Notes: generated by a model from the sequence alone, not told the origin. Numbered from the stretch's first letter, positions 27,269-35,641 are shown. The stretch is 64,000 nt of DNA from an uncultured Gammaproteobacteria bacterium (GCA_902553145.1 CACDKD010000002.1:286990-350989); one strand, 5' to 3'. Made by a program: numbers and translations.

Positions 27269-28552
27269 TTAATCTGACTTTTCTTTTATATATGCTATTG
27301 CAGTCTCAATCCTATCAATTACTGTTTCTTGATCCAACAAGATTAAAGTTTGATCAATAGATGGTGATTGAGTGCCTCCTGTGACTGCAATTCGAATTGG
27401 TTGACCAATCTTGCCAAAACCAATTTCATGTTTTTCACAAACCGACTTTAATGCAACGGAAATTGATTCTTGATTCCAGTCGCATCCTCTTAGAGAAGTG
27501 GCAATATCTTCTAAGGGAGAAAGAATATCCAATGTCATAAATTTCTTTGCAGCAGCCTCATCATAGTTGATATCTTTGGAGAAAAGCTGATCACAGCTTG
27601 TAACCAAATCGGTGATTTTTTCTGCTCTATTCTTATACGCATTTATAAAACTCAGTATGACTTCGTCACTCAAGCCTTCAGCAATTTGTGATTCATTTTT
27701 TATCATCTGCCTTAACTGATCATCATCGGTATTCAATAGGTGTTGCTGATTAACCCATTGAAGTTTTTCGAGATCAAATTTAGCGCTTGATTTGTTGATG
27801 CCTGAAAGATCAAAGCCATCAATCATCTCTTCAATGCTGAATATTTCCTGATCACCCTTAGACCACCCAAGCCTGACCAAATAATTGAGCAAAGCCTCCG
27901 ATGAGAAACCCTGCTCTTTATAATGAAGAACATTCATGGCACCGTGTCTCTTTGAGAGTCTAGAGCCATCCGGGCCGAGAATCATTGGTAGATGAACAAA
28001 ATCAGGTATTGGATAGTTAAAAGCCTCCATGAGTTGAATGTGTCTTGCGGTATTCTTTAAATGATCGTCGCCTCTCATTACATGTGTAATCCCTGACTCA
28101 TAATCATCTATCACAACTGCAAAATGATAAGTGGGAGCCCCATTTGATCGCATGATAATAAAATCATCCAATTCATCGACATTAACCTCAACATCACCAA
28201 ACACGTGATCTGAAATTATGACATTTGAAGAGCGATCCGATTTAAATCGAATGGCGCCTTCTGATTCATAAGCCTTCCCATCAGCAATCAATTCATTGGC
28301 TTTTTCTTTATAGATCTCAAATCTTTCGGATTGATGAACAATCTCTTCATCGTGGTTTAGGCCAAGCCATTTTAACCCCTCTAGAATTGATAATTTTGAT
28401 TCTTCAGTAGATCGCTCTACATCTGTGTCTTCGATCCTTAATAAGAACTTGCCGCCCTGATTTCTTGCGAATAGCCATGCATAAAGAGCAGTCCGAACAC
28501 CTCCAATGTGAAGATATCCGCTGGGGCTTGGAGCAAATCGAGTTTTAACCAT
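27269..28552 (-). CDS. gltX: Glutamyl-tRNA synthetase, short form lacking the zinc-binding insert
   Basis: 427 residues, about 45 fewer than E. coli GltX. The class I signatures are HIGG (15-18) and LSKRHG (199-204). RFAPSPSGYLHIGGVRTALY and RIEDTDVERS are canonical. In most GltX proteins a segment with a CYC...C zinc site separates the GKAY motif from IRFK. Here AY (94-95) is followed within six residues by IRFK (101-104), so that subdomain is missing. The anticodon-binding C-terminal half is present, so it is not the truncated YadB (Glu-Q-RS) form. Confidence 0.94.
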   Translation of the reverse strand: MVKTRFAPSPSGYLHIGGVRTALYAWLFARNQGGKFLLRIEDTDVERSTEESKLSILEGLKWLGLNHDEEIVHQSERFEIYKEKANELIADGKAYESEGAIRFKSDRSSNVIISDHVFGDVEVNVDELDDFIIMRSNGAPTYHFAVVIDDYESGITHVMRGDDHLKNTARHIQLMEAFNYPIPDFVHLPMILGPDGSRLSKRHGAMNVLHYKEQGFSSEALLNYLVRLGWSKGDQEIFSIEEMIDGFDLSGINKSSAKFDLEKLQWVNQQHLLNTDDDQLRQMIKNESQIAEGLSDEVILSFINAYKNRAEKITDLVTSCDQLFSKDINYDEAAAKKFMTLDILSPLEDIATSLRGCDWNQESISVALKSVCEKHEIGFGKIGQPIRIAVTGGTQSPSIDQTLILLDQETVIDRIETAIAYIKEKSD

Positions 28553-28561
28553 TCTTTAATT

Positions 28562-29578
28562 CTAATTGATGGATTTAATTTTCTCTGAAATTTCTTCCAT
28601 TGCTCTAAAGCATTCTGGAGCAATAGTGAAATTTAAAAAACCATGAATAAGGCTTGGATACTCCTTATAATCAACTTTGACACCATTGTTTTGGAGTTTT
28701 TCTGCATATGCCTTGCCTTCGTCACGAAGCGGGTCAAATCCAGCTGTAATGATTAATGCGGGTGGGACCAAATCTAATTTTTCATAATTCATTGGGGCAG
28801 CATAGATATTCGTATAATCACTTTCATCAATGTAATTGTTAACAAACCACTCCAATAACTCTTTTGTTAGGAGAAAATAACCATCGGTGAATGTTTTTAT
28901 TGATTCGTAGTCCCCGCCTGTATCTACTCCAGGATAAAAGAGGATCTGCCTCTCTGGTTCTATCTTTCCTTCTTCAATTCTCTTTATGCATAAACAAGCT
29001 GCAATGTTGCCCCCAGCGCTGTCGCCTCCAACTGCAATTTTATCCGGATCTATCTCAAATTTGTCTGCATTTTCAATCAACCAATCCATGGATTGATCGC
29101 AATCCTCCAAAGGAATTGGAAATCGATTTTCAGGCGCAAGGCGGTATTCCACAGAAAAGATTTTCCAACCCAACATTTTTGCAAAGAATTTACACACAGG
29201 ATCATGCGTTCTAATGCTTCCAATTGAAAATCCCCCGCCATGAAAAAAAAGCATGGAATGATTATTAGCCTCAAAATTCTTCGGAATGTACTCTCTGATT
29301 CTAATTTGGCCGCCATCAACATCCATTTTGTGATCGATGGTCTTCATCCTTGGAGGTCTCTTCTGCAAAGCTCCTGCAGTCACATTGTAGAAATCACGAA
29401 TTTTTTTTGCTCCGATATTCTCTATATCCTTGGTGATTCTTCTCTTCTCTAGAATGTATAGAATGATCTGCATGGCCGGCGACATTTTTCTGCCATCTTT
29501 TTCAATGGATCTATCCCCAATCATTCGTTTGCGGAATGATTCTGGCAACATCATCATTAAATTTAATCGAAAGTCCAT
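28562..29578 (-). CDS. Alpha/beta hydrolase, hormone-sensitive-lipase family
   Basis: 338 residues. FFHGGGFSIGS is the HGGG oxyanion motif, GGDSAGGNIAA the nucleophile elbow with Ser, followed by FDPLRDEG with the acid and LIHGFLNF with the catalytic His. This is a complete HSL/family IV esterase triad. The N-terminal cap includes RKMSPAMQIILYI. It is likely cytoplasmic, since no signal peptide is seen. It is 9 nt upstream of gltX and 5 nt downstream of acyP. Confidence 0.92.
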   Translation of the reverse strand: MDFRLNLMMMLPESFRKRMIGDRSIEKDGRKMSPAMQIILYILEKRRITKDIENIGAKKIRDFYNVTAGALQKRPPRMKTIDHKMDVDGGQIRIREYIPKNFEANNHSMLFFHGGGFSIGSIRTHDPVCKFFAKMLGWKIFSVEYRLAPENRFPIPLEDCDQSMDWLIENADKFEIDPDKIAVGGDSAGGNIAACLCIKRIEEGKIEPERQILFYPGVDTGGDYESIKTFTDGYFLLTKELLEWFVNNYIDESDYTNIYAAPMNYEKLDLVPPALIITAGFDPLRDEGKAYAEKLQNNGVKVDYKEYPSLIHGFLNFTIAPECFRAMEEISEKIKSIN

Positions 29579-29583
29579 ATTAC

Positions 29584-29853
29584 TTAGCTCACCTTGAAGT
29601 CATTTAACTCCAGTTGCTGATCAATATCAACTTCAATGACAGATTCAACTTCTGCGAGCTCAGGACCAATATGTAGCCATGTTTCTAAAAGATTAATTTT
29701 ATTAATCTCACCTCTCAAACATACCTTGACTGTCCCGTCTGATAGATTCGTTGCTGAGCCACGAAGGCCTAGTTTTATAGCCTCTTTTTTGGTGCTATCC
29801 CTAAAGAATACGCCTTGAACACGTCCAGATATTAAGAAAGCACGATTAACCAA
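29584..29853 (-). CDS. acyP: Acylphosphatase
   Basis: 89 residues, full length. SGRVQGVFFRDSTKKEA carries the catalytic R18, and GSATNLSDGTV the catalytic N36. Hydrolyses acyl phosphates such as 1,3-bisphosphoglycerate or carbamoyl phosphate. The start is TTG (29851-29853), because no ATG precedes the conserved core. It begins 2 nt after the stop of the upstream hydrolase-fold gene. Confidence 0.93.
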   Translation of the reverse strand: MVNRAFLISGRVQGVFFRDSTKKEAIKLGLRGSATNLSDGTVKVCLRGEINKINLLETWLHIGPELAEVESVIEVDIDQQLELNDFKVS

Positions 29854-29855
29854 TG

Positions 29856-30656
29856 CTAGGAGCCTAAATAGCCGCTGACATGACTTATGATTTGATCGGT
29901 ATTCAGCTCAAATATTCCACCTTTTACATCTTCAAGCTCTACATATTCAGAATCTTTAACAAGCGACATTGCAATTTTTGTTGGTTCAGTCAGTGAACTG
30001 TCATCATTGATAATTAAAGGAACGTGCTGAAGTAAAGGAAGTCTTTCCTCTGAGGGATAATTAAACATCGAATAAAAACCATACCAACTGACCGGCATGT
30101 TTTTGACTTGATCAATAAAATTCTCAAACGCCCTTTCAATCGAAATGCCCTCACTTCGATTGGTGATGGTAAATTCCCACATCCCTTTTAAGCAATCAAT
30201 ACTCTCATCGATTGAACCTTTGGTTTGACTGCCTAAAAGCTCTGCTCTTTTGTCTATATCAAAGAAAGGGTAAGTAACGAAAATTACCTTATCGATGAGT
30301 TGAGGCTCATGTATTGCGATTTCATTGGCAATCGCTGATCCAGTGTGAAATCCAAGAAGAGTAATATCTCCTGAAAGCTCTTTTGAAGCTTTTAAAGATT
30401 TGATGACTTCAATGACATTTAATGCATAGTCCTCGATAGAAATCGGTTCTTCTATCTTTGATGACAGACCATAACCCAACATATCAAGTGAGATTGCAGC
30501 GATGTTGGTTTGAGATATGAGATCAGTGCAAAAAGTGTCGTAGTAACCACCACTGTATGGCATTGGGTGAAGGCAGATAATTGTCTGATTTGACTCACCA
30601 TATCTTCTTCCATGAACCTGGCCCAATTTTGTTTCTATGTAAAAATTCTTCCTCAT
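29856..30656 (-). CDS. Alpha/beta-hydrolase-fold protein with His at the nucleophile position
   Basis: 266 residues. The fold is clear: IICLHPMPYSGGYYDTF (HP oxyanion type), DMLGYGLSS, then the elbow LGFHTGSAIANEIA. The central residue, normally Ser, is H104 (GFHTG). The C-terminal place of the catalytic His reads DVKGGIFELN, with no His. So the triad is absent as usually defined. It could be a lyase, isomerase or binding protein. It heads the minus-strand run to acyP-HSL-gltX. Confidence 0.85.
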   Translation of the reverse strand: MRKNFYIETKLGQVHGRRYGESNQTIICLHPMPYSGGYYDTFCTDLISQTNIAAISLDMLGYGLSSKIEEPISIEDYALNVIEVIKSLKASKELSGDITLLGFHTGSAIANEIAIHEPQLIDKVIFVTYPFFDIDKRAELLGSQTKGSIDESIDCLKGMWEFTITNRSEGISIERAFENFIDQVKNMPVSWYGFYSMFNYPSEERLPLLQHVPLIINDDSSLTEPTKIAMSLVKDSEYVELEDVKGGIFELNTDQIISHVSGYLGS

Positions 30657-30739
30657 TCTCCATTCCTTAAAGAAAAAAGCCCCGTGGTGATTCTTAAGTT
30701 ATCTGCCGCAGAGCTGTAATTTTTAATCTTACATAAATC

Positions 30740-30762
30740 GACAGGATTCTGTCAATTTGACA
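30740..30762. promoter_or_regulatory. Overlapping inverted repeats, candidate MarR operator
   Basis: GACAG-GATT-CTGTC (30740-30753) overlaps the perfect palindrome TGTCAA-T-TTGACA (30750-30762). The second covers the -35 box of the plus-strand promoter. A MarR-family gene is second in the operon, so autoregulation is plausible but not shown. Confidence 0.5.
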
Positions 30763-30786
30763 CTCATAAGGATTTTCTTCAATAAT
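30757..30786 (+). promoter_or_regulatory. Sigma70-like promoter of the DUF1838-MarR-VOC-MFS operon
   Basis: TTGACA (30757-30762), 18 nt, AATAAT (30781-30786). Leader of about 95 nt before the first gene, which has AAGGAGA at proper distance. Confidence 0.5.
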
Positions 30787-30887
30787 GGATAGATTGAATT
30801 GAAATCCCTGGGATAGATTAAGTGCCAAAAGAATGCCTTACCTATATCAATAGTTATCTAAATAAACAGGGAAAATAAGGAGAAGCA

Positions 30888-31787
30888 ATGAAATTTAAAA
30901 TTAGTTTAATATCATCTTTTGCAGTTTTCGCTCTATTGCATGTCGATTTAGCGTCGGGATTTGAATTAACTCCTGGTGCTGGGCATCTTAAAGCACAAAG
31001 AAAAATAATATGCTCAACTGTCGATGATAAACCTATAGTTTATTGGTGGTATGGAAGAATGTATAGTCGGGTTCAAGGTGAAAAAGATCGATTACTTTTC
31101 AGGGTTGAAGGAATGAACATTAGAGCTTGCACAAGCATTGAAGATTCCGAGAGAGGAAATGGATTTAGAATGGTCAGCAGGGAACTTCTCTTCTACCAAG
31201 ACCCAGAAACAGGAGAAATCATGGATGAGTGGGAAAACCCTTGGACCGGAGAAACACTTCAGGTTCTTCATGTTGCAAATGATCCTGTTAATTGGGGAAA
31301 CTTCTATGAGATTGACAGCAATGGCAATCCCTTTGAGATGAGAAGTTTCAATACTCATCAGGACGATTGGTGGGATACAACTACAATTCCATTGTTTTAC
31401 AAAAATCCGCTTGCTGGAGACTTTCAGGAATATGTGGGTGGGACATACCATGCAACAGAGATGTTCAATACCACTGGCAGTATTAAAGATTTAACAGACG
31501 ATTATAAGGACACCGCAAAAGTTGGCATTGGTTGGGAAAGAATCTCATATTGGCTTCCTTGGATGAAGATGAATGGCAAAAATGGGATTGTTTATTTCCA
31601 TACATTTGGAAAGAAACTGGATGATTACAATGACTTACCTCAATCGATGAAAGATGTGATTAAGAAGCAATATCCAAAGTATGACAGCCCTCCTCCAACA
31701 ACTGACCAAAGGCGGAATGAGACCAGTTGGACATACTTCAAAAAAATGCTTGGTGGAACGGTTAGTGAAAATGAACCAGGTCACTAA
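30888..31787 (+). CDS. Secreted DUF1838-family protein
   Basis: 299 residues. A signal peptide (FKISLISSFAVFALLHVDLASG) is followed by the DUF1838 pattern: RKIICSTVDDKPIVYWWYG, LLFRVEGMNIRAC, SRELLFYQDPETGEIMDEW, NPWTGETLQVLHVANDPVN. The function of DUF1838 is unknown; members often occur near catabolic or oxidoreductase genes. Strong AAGGAGA Shine-Dalgarno. First gene of a plus-strand operon, overlapping the MarR gene by 17 nt. Confidence 0.85.
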   Translation: MKFKISLISSFAVFALLHVDLASGFELTPGAGHLKAQRKIICSTVDDKPIVYWWYGRMYSRVQGEKDRLLFRVEGMNIRACTSIEDSERGNGFRMVSRELLFYQDPETGEIMDEWENPWTGETLQVLHVANDPVNWGNFYEIDSNGNPFEMRSFNTHQDDWWDTTTIPLFYKNPLAGDFQEYVGGTYHATEMFNTTGSIKDLTDDYKDTAKVGIGWERISYWLPWMKMNGKNGIVYFHTFGKKLDDYNDLPQSMKDVIKKQYPKYDSPPPTTDQRRNETSWTYFKKMLGGTVSENEPGH

Positions 31788-32265
31788 AGATAAGAAATTA
31801 TCTGAAAGCATTGAGTTTCTTTCAGACTTTCAGTTGCTTTTTGGAAACATCATAAGAATCAATGGCGCATTCTTGGAAGTCGCTGAAAAAATCTGCTCAA
31901 ATGATGATTTAATTAGCGTTCCAATCTGGAGAGTGGTTGCCGTGATACGCTTAAACCCAATGACAGTATCTGATATAGCAAAATATCTAGGTCTAAAGAG
32001 ACAAAGTGTGCAGTCCACAGTGAATCAAATGAAGAGAAGAGGATTAATTAAATTTAGAAAAAATCCAAATCATAAAACCTCTCCTTTTGTGATACTCACT
32101 AAAAAAGGGGATGGCAAGATTGAAGATATCCTCAGGTATCAAAAAAAACTCACTGAGGTTTTCATTAGTGGAAGCGATATTACAATGAGGGATGTGGTTT
32201 CAAATAGAGAATTTCTGAGGGCTCTCAGGGAAAACTCAGAAAAAAATATTTCAAAATTAAACTAG
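31771..32265 (+). CDS. MarR-family transcriptional regulator
   Basis: About 164 residues. The winged helix-turn-helix is MTVSDIAKYLGLKRQSVQSTVNQMKRRGLIKF followed by a wing with NPNHKTSPFVILTKKG. Long flanking helices are typical of MarR dimers. The start at 31771 (MNQVTKDKK) is preferred: the frame is open 30 codons further upstream, but that would overlap DUF1838 by over 100 nt. Likely an autoregulator responding to the operon's substrate. Confidence 0.88.
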   Translation: MNQVTKDKKLSESIEFLSDFQLLFGNIIRINGAFLEVAEKICSNDDLISVPIWRVVAVIRLNPMTVSDIAKYLGLKRQSVQSTVNQMKRRGLIKFRKNPNHKTSPFVILTKKGDGKIEDILRYQKKLTEVFISGSDITMRDVVSNREFLRALRENSEKNISKLN

Positions 32266-32273
32266 GAGTCAAT

Positions 32274-32576
32274 ATGAAAGCATACATGATAGTAAGAGCT
32301 GTCATTCATGACAGAGAGAAATTTGTGAATGGGTACGGAGTCGAAGCAGCAAAATTAGTCAATAAGTTTGGGGGGAAATACTTGATAAGAGCACCTGGAG
32401 CAATGGCATTAGAAGGCATTGAAGATGAAAATAACTCTGTTGTGATTTCAGAATGGTCCTCCAAAGAGGCTGCAGAAGATTTCTGGAACTCTAATGAATA
32501 TCAGGAAGTAAAAAAACTCAGAGAAGGGATTGCGGATTGCTATGTCCTTGTAATCGAATCAGATTCATTATCTTAG
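32274..32576 (+). CDS. DUF1330-family protein
   Basis: 100 residues with the ferredoxin-like DUF1330 pattern: AYMIVRAVIHDREKFVNGYG, a glycine-rich KFGGKYLIRAPGAMALEG, and VVISEWSSKEAAEDFWNSNEYQE. Related dimeric alpha-beta-barrel proteins include monooxygenases and muconolactone isomerases. Shine-Dalgarno TAGGAG. It lies 8 nt after the MarR gene. Confidence 0.85.
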   Translation: MKAYMIVRAVIHDREKFVNGYGVEAAKLVNKFGGKYLIRAPGAMALEGIEDENNSVVISEWSSKEAAEDFWNSNEYQEVKKLREGIADCYVLVIESDSLS

Positions 32577-32585
32577 AAGATAGTG

Positions 32586-33053
32586 ATGGGAAATACGATT
32601 GTAAAGAGAACAACTCTCATTGTTCGCGATATGGAAAAATCGAGAGCATGGTACGAAGAAGTTCTAGAAATGAGCGCATACTATGATGATGAGGTTGTTT
32701 TGAGTGGCAACGGAATGGCCGCAGGCAAAAAAGGGGATAGAACTCATTTAGTTATTCTCAAGTGTCAAGACCCCGTAATAGGGATGATAGGGCTCCTTCA
32801 GTGGGTTAAACCAGTTTGGCCAGCACCTAAAGATATTCCCAGTGCGGTCGATTATGGAATGCCAACCTTTGTTGTTGATAGCGATGATGTCAGAGCCCTC
32901 CATGAGCGTGCAGTAAAATTGGACAGCATTATTCATAGCGAACCTCGAGAATGGTCTGTTCGAGGAGCAACCGGTGATATGATCGATTTCCTAGGTATGT
33001 CACTTTTTGATCCTGATGGACATTTTTTTGAGGTCAATCAACGCTTGGGATAG
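32586..33053 (+). CDS. VOC-family dioxygenase/glyoxalase-like protein
   Basis: About 155 residues. KRTTLIVRDMEKSRAWYEEVLEMSAYYD begins the first beta-alpha-beta module, and FDPDGHFFEVNQRLG ends with the metal-ligand-type E. The ATG at 32586 has AGAAG at 6 nt; a GTG one codon upstream is the alternative. It resembles the facing VOC protein at 35093 in its N-terminus (RRTTLIVRDIEES). Confidence 0.85.
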   Translation: MGNTIVKRTTLIVRDMEKSRAWYEEVLEMSAYYDDEVVLSGNGMAAGKKGDRTHLVILKCQDPVIGMIGLLQWVKPVWPAPKDIPSAVDYGMPTFVVDSDDVRALHERAVKLDSIIHSEPREWSVRGATGDMIDFLGMSLFDPDGHFFEVNQRLG

Positions 33054-33062
33054 GAGAGAATT

Positions 33063-33494
33063 ATGAGATTTCAACGTGCAAATTATCTGGTAAGCAATAA
33101 AGAAAGGGCATTATTGCTTTACAGAGATATATTAGGAATGAGTCTTGATTTTATGAAGGTGTCAGAAGAAGATTCATATTCTTATGATGTTTTTGATATT
33201 GATGACTCAATAGCAATTGAATTCGCCTTGCTGAGCTATCAAGATCAACCCAGAGTGATGGCACTGACTATACTTGGTGATGGTAATCTAGAGAAAAACC
33301 CCCTTCCGAGAAGAGCAGCAATCTGTATTGAAGTTGATGATGTTGACGATGCCGTATCTAAATGCAATGAAAATGGTTTTCATTGCTACGGAGAGGATCA
33401 CTTGATTACTCATGATGGGAGAGAAGGCAAAGAGGTGGGCATTCTTGATGACGATGGGAATCTTATTGTGATCTATAAAATAGAGAAAGCCTGA
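33063..33494 (+). CDS. VOC-family protein
   Basis: 143 residues. RANYLVSNKERALLLYRDILGMSLDF is the first module, and EVGILDDDGNLIVIYKIEK the last. Shine-Dalgarno TAGGAGAG. Its stop overlaps the MFS start by 1 nt (TGATG), so the transporter is translationally coupled. The sequence differs strongly from the neighbouring VOC gene, so they are not a recent duplication. Confidence 0.85.
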   Translation: MRFQRANYLVSNKERALLLYRDILGMSLDFMKVSEEDSYSYDVFDIDDSIAIEFALLSYQDQPRVMALTILGDGNLEKNPLPRRAAICIEVDDVDDAVSKCNENGFHCYGEDHLITHDGREGKEVGILDDDGNLIVIYKIEKA

Positions 33495-34822
33495 TGGATA
33501 ATACTGCAGCCGATAGTCAAAGATACAAGAACTCATCCTCCGCTTGGGTCATGGTGAGTCTCATGATGGTTGCATATATCTTTTCCTTTGTTGATCGTTA
33601 CATACTTGGGCTGCTGATTGAGCCCATAAAAGCTGACTTAAATCTAACGGATACTCAGATAGGCTTACTTCTCGGGCCGGCATTTGCAATTTTCTATGCC
33701 ACAATGGGTTTACCCCTGGGTTATCTGGCAGACCGATCAAAAAGAATTACGATCGTTTCTATTGGAATTTTTGTTTGGTCGCTCGCTACAGCTGCGTCTG
33801 GTTTTGCACAAAAGTTCTGGCATCTTTTTCTTGCCAGGATGATGGTTGGCATAGGTGAAGCTACCCTAAGTCCTTGTGCCCTTTCCATAATTAATGATAG
33901 TTTTCCTGCTGAAAGAAGAGGAAGACCAATCGGTCTTTATACAACTGGCATGTCCATTGGCCCGGCTCTTGCTTATCTCGGGGGTGCGGCAGTTTTAACA
34001 TGGACCAACAAAGCAGGGCTTATTGATATTCCAATACTCGGTGACATGGCACCTTGGCAATTAGCATTCATTATTGTTGGTCTGCCTGGTATTTTATTGG
34101 CCTTTTTGGTTTATTTGAGAAAAGAGCCTGAAAGGCCACCTGATCATAATCCAAGCGGTAACCTCAGAGAGGGAATTGGTGGTGCACTTAAGTTTTTTGC
34201 AAAAAAAAGATGGGTGTATGCAAGCTTCATACTTCCTGCATCTGTGATGACAACCATTGCGTACTCTCAGGCATGGGTGCCAGCAATGTTTGAAAGGACT
34301 TGGGGAATGGATGCGGCATATTTTGCATTCATTAATGGCTTGCTTCTGCTTGCTTTTGGTCCAATTTCAAATAATGGTGCTGGCTGGCTCTGTGATTACT
34401 GGGAAAAAAAAGGTTATAAGGATGCGGGATTGAGGGTCCTAATATTGGGCGCTGTGATTCTTTTGCCAACCGGTATTCTTGCGCCTCTAATGCCTAATCC
34501 AACATGGTGCTTTATCCTTTATAGCATCAATACAATCGGAACGGCTTTAACATCATCGTCCGCCTTGGTCACTCTTTTAAGAGTTGTGCCAGCAAACCTC
34601 AAGGGTCTCTCGGTTGCATTTTATTTGATGTGTATTAGTTTAGCTGGACTACTCATCGGTCCAACTGCTGTTGGAGTACTCAACGATAATCTTTTCGGAG
34701 AAGATGGGGTTAGATACTCAATGGCACTGGTTCCACTGATTATAGGAACACCAGTCATGATAATGATTCCTTTTATGAGAAAGCATTATTTAAGAGAGCT
34801 AGAGGAGATAAAAAAGTCATGA
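33494..34822 (+). CDS. MFS transporter (spinster-like)
   Basis: 442 residues with about 12 membrane helices. Motif A between helices 2 and 3 is GYLADRSKRITIV. SFVDRYILGLLIEPIKADL and the ARMMVGIGEATLSPCALSIINDSFP helix are typical of the spinster-like or sugar-phosphate/hexuronate MFS group. As the last gene of the operon it probably imports the substrate of the DUF1838/VOC proteins, or exports a product. Confidence 0.9.
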   Translation: MDNTAADSQRYKNSSSAWVMVSLMMVAYIFSFVDRYILGLLIEPIKADLNLTDTQIGLLLGPAFAIFYATMGLPLGYLADRSKRITIVSIGIFVWSLATAASGFAQKFWHLFLARMMVGIGEATLSPCALSIINDSFPAERRGRPIGLYTTGMSIGPALAYLGGAAVLTWTNKAGLIDIPILGDMAPWQLAFIIVGLPGILLAFLVYLRKEPERPPDHNPSGNLREGIGGALKFFAKKRWVYASFILPASVMTTIAYSQAWVPAMFERTWGMDAAYFAFINGLLLLAFGPISNNGAGWLCDYWEKKGYKDAGLRVLILGAVILLPTGILAPLMPNPTWCFILYSINTIGTALTSSSALVTLLRVVPANLKGLSVAFYLMCISLAGLLIGPTAVGVLNDNLFGEDGVRYSMALVPLIIGTPVMIMIPFMRKHYLRELEEIKKS

Positions 34823-34844
34823 AATATATTCTAGTTACTTCAGA

Positions 34845-35093
34845 TCAATCGAGAAGTTCTGATTGCTCTTGAATGACTCCTTCATCCTTTCTTGAATCAA
34901 CATCGCCAGTGATTTCTTTTGCGAGATCACTTGCAGTGGTTTCAAAAAGAAATGGGAAGACAGAGTGAATAATTGCTGCAAATCCAGCAAAAATCATTTT
35001 TAAACCGTAACCAGCAGCGCAAATCAAGTGCTCGAAGTAAGTTTCACCTATCGAATGTGGGTGTTCAGTAAAAATTTTTTTAATTTTATTCAT
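34845..35093 (-). CDS. DUF6356-family protein
   Basis: 82 residues. FTEHPHSIGETYFEHLICAAGYGLKM and HSVFPFLFETTASD are typical of DUF6356, a small protein with one or two hydrophobic segments and unknown function. The start overlaps the VOC stop by 1 nt (TGATG). The gene converges on the MFS gene with a 22-nt gap. Confidence 0.8.
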   Translation of the reverse strand: MNKIKKIFTEHPHSIGETYFEHLICAAGYGLKMIFAGFAAIIHSVFPFLFETTASDLAKEITGDVDSRKDEGVIQEQSELLD

Positions 35094-35587
35094 CAGTCTT
35101 TATCCATTCCGCTGACTATGTGATTAAGTTCAACCAAGTAACCATCGGGATCATAGAATTTTGAAACGTTGACACAAATGACATCCTTTCCATCATAAGA
35201 TGGATATTCTGTCAAAGTTGGTTCTTGAATAACTTCTATTGAATTCATTTTCTGAATAGCCTCCCATCGAGAATCTAAATCATTGGTATTGAATACAAGC
35301 ACCATATTCTGCGGAGTAAAGCCCTCTCTCCTGACGGGCTTTTGTTTAATCTCGGCATTGGGATCATCGTAAGCATAATCAACCAGTCCAATAACGCCTA
35401 TATGTTCGTCAACAGTCTTAAGGAAGATCAATCGAATAGTTTTTTCACCATGGGTGTAAACTTGGTCATAAATAGACTCCATTCCAAGGATATTTCCATA
35501 GAGATTTAGCGACTCTTCGATGTCTCGAACAATGAGCGTTGTTCGTCTAAATATAATGTCAGAGTTTAATGGATTATTCTTCTCCAT
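35093..35587 (-). CDS. VOC-family protein
   Basis: 164 residues: RRTTLIVRDIEESLNLYGNILGMESIYD, LIFLKTVDEHIGVIGLVDY, and KFYDPDGYLVELNHI. It closely resembles the plus-strand VOC protein at 32586 in both modules (TTLIVRD; V-I-G-M/V-I-GL; DPDG). This suggests the two facing units belong to the same system. Heads a two-gene minus unit with DUF6356, behind GATAT repeats. Confidence 0.85.
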   Translation of the reverse strand: MEKNNPLNSDIIFRRTTLIVRDIEESLNLYGNILGMESIYDQVYTHGEKTIRLIFLKTVDEHIGVIGLVDYAYDDPNAEIKQKPVRREGFTPQNMVLVFNTNDLDSRWEAIQKMNSIEVIQEPTLTEYPSYDGKDVICVNVSKFYDPDGYLVELNHIVSGMDKD

Positions 35588-35606
35588 ATCAATATAACCA
35601 AAAATA

Positions 35607-35641
35607 ATATCGATATAATATCAATAGGATATACCGATATC
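35607..35641. promoter_or_regulatory. Cluster of GATAT inverted repeats, candidate operator
   Basis: ATATCGATAT (35607-35616), GATAT-A-ATATC (35612-35622) and GATAT-accg-ATATC (35628-35641) lie in the 84 nt between phosphomannomutase and the VOC-DUF6356 unit. The symmetrical arrangement suggests a dimeric repressor site, although the region is also simply AT-rich. Confidence 0.4.

Larger units (their letters stand above)
30657..30887. other. 231-bp divergent control region
   Basis: Intergenic space between the divergent hydrolase-fold gene and the DUF1838 operon. It holds two overlapping inverted repeats (30740-30762) and a sigma70-like promoter (30757-30786). The rest is AT-rich, with nothing else recognised. 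Confidence 0.6.

Noticed and set aside
31681-31770. N-terminal extension of the MarR gene
   Set aside because: It overlaps the DUF1838 gene by more than 100 bp and adds nothing to the MarR fold.
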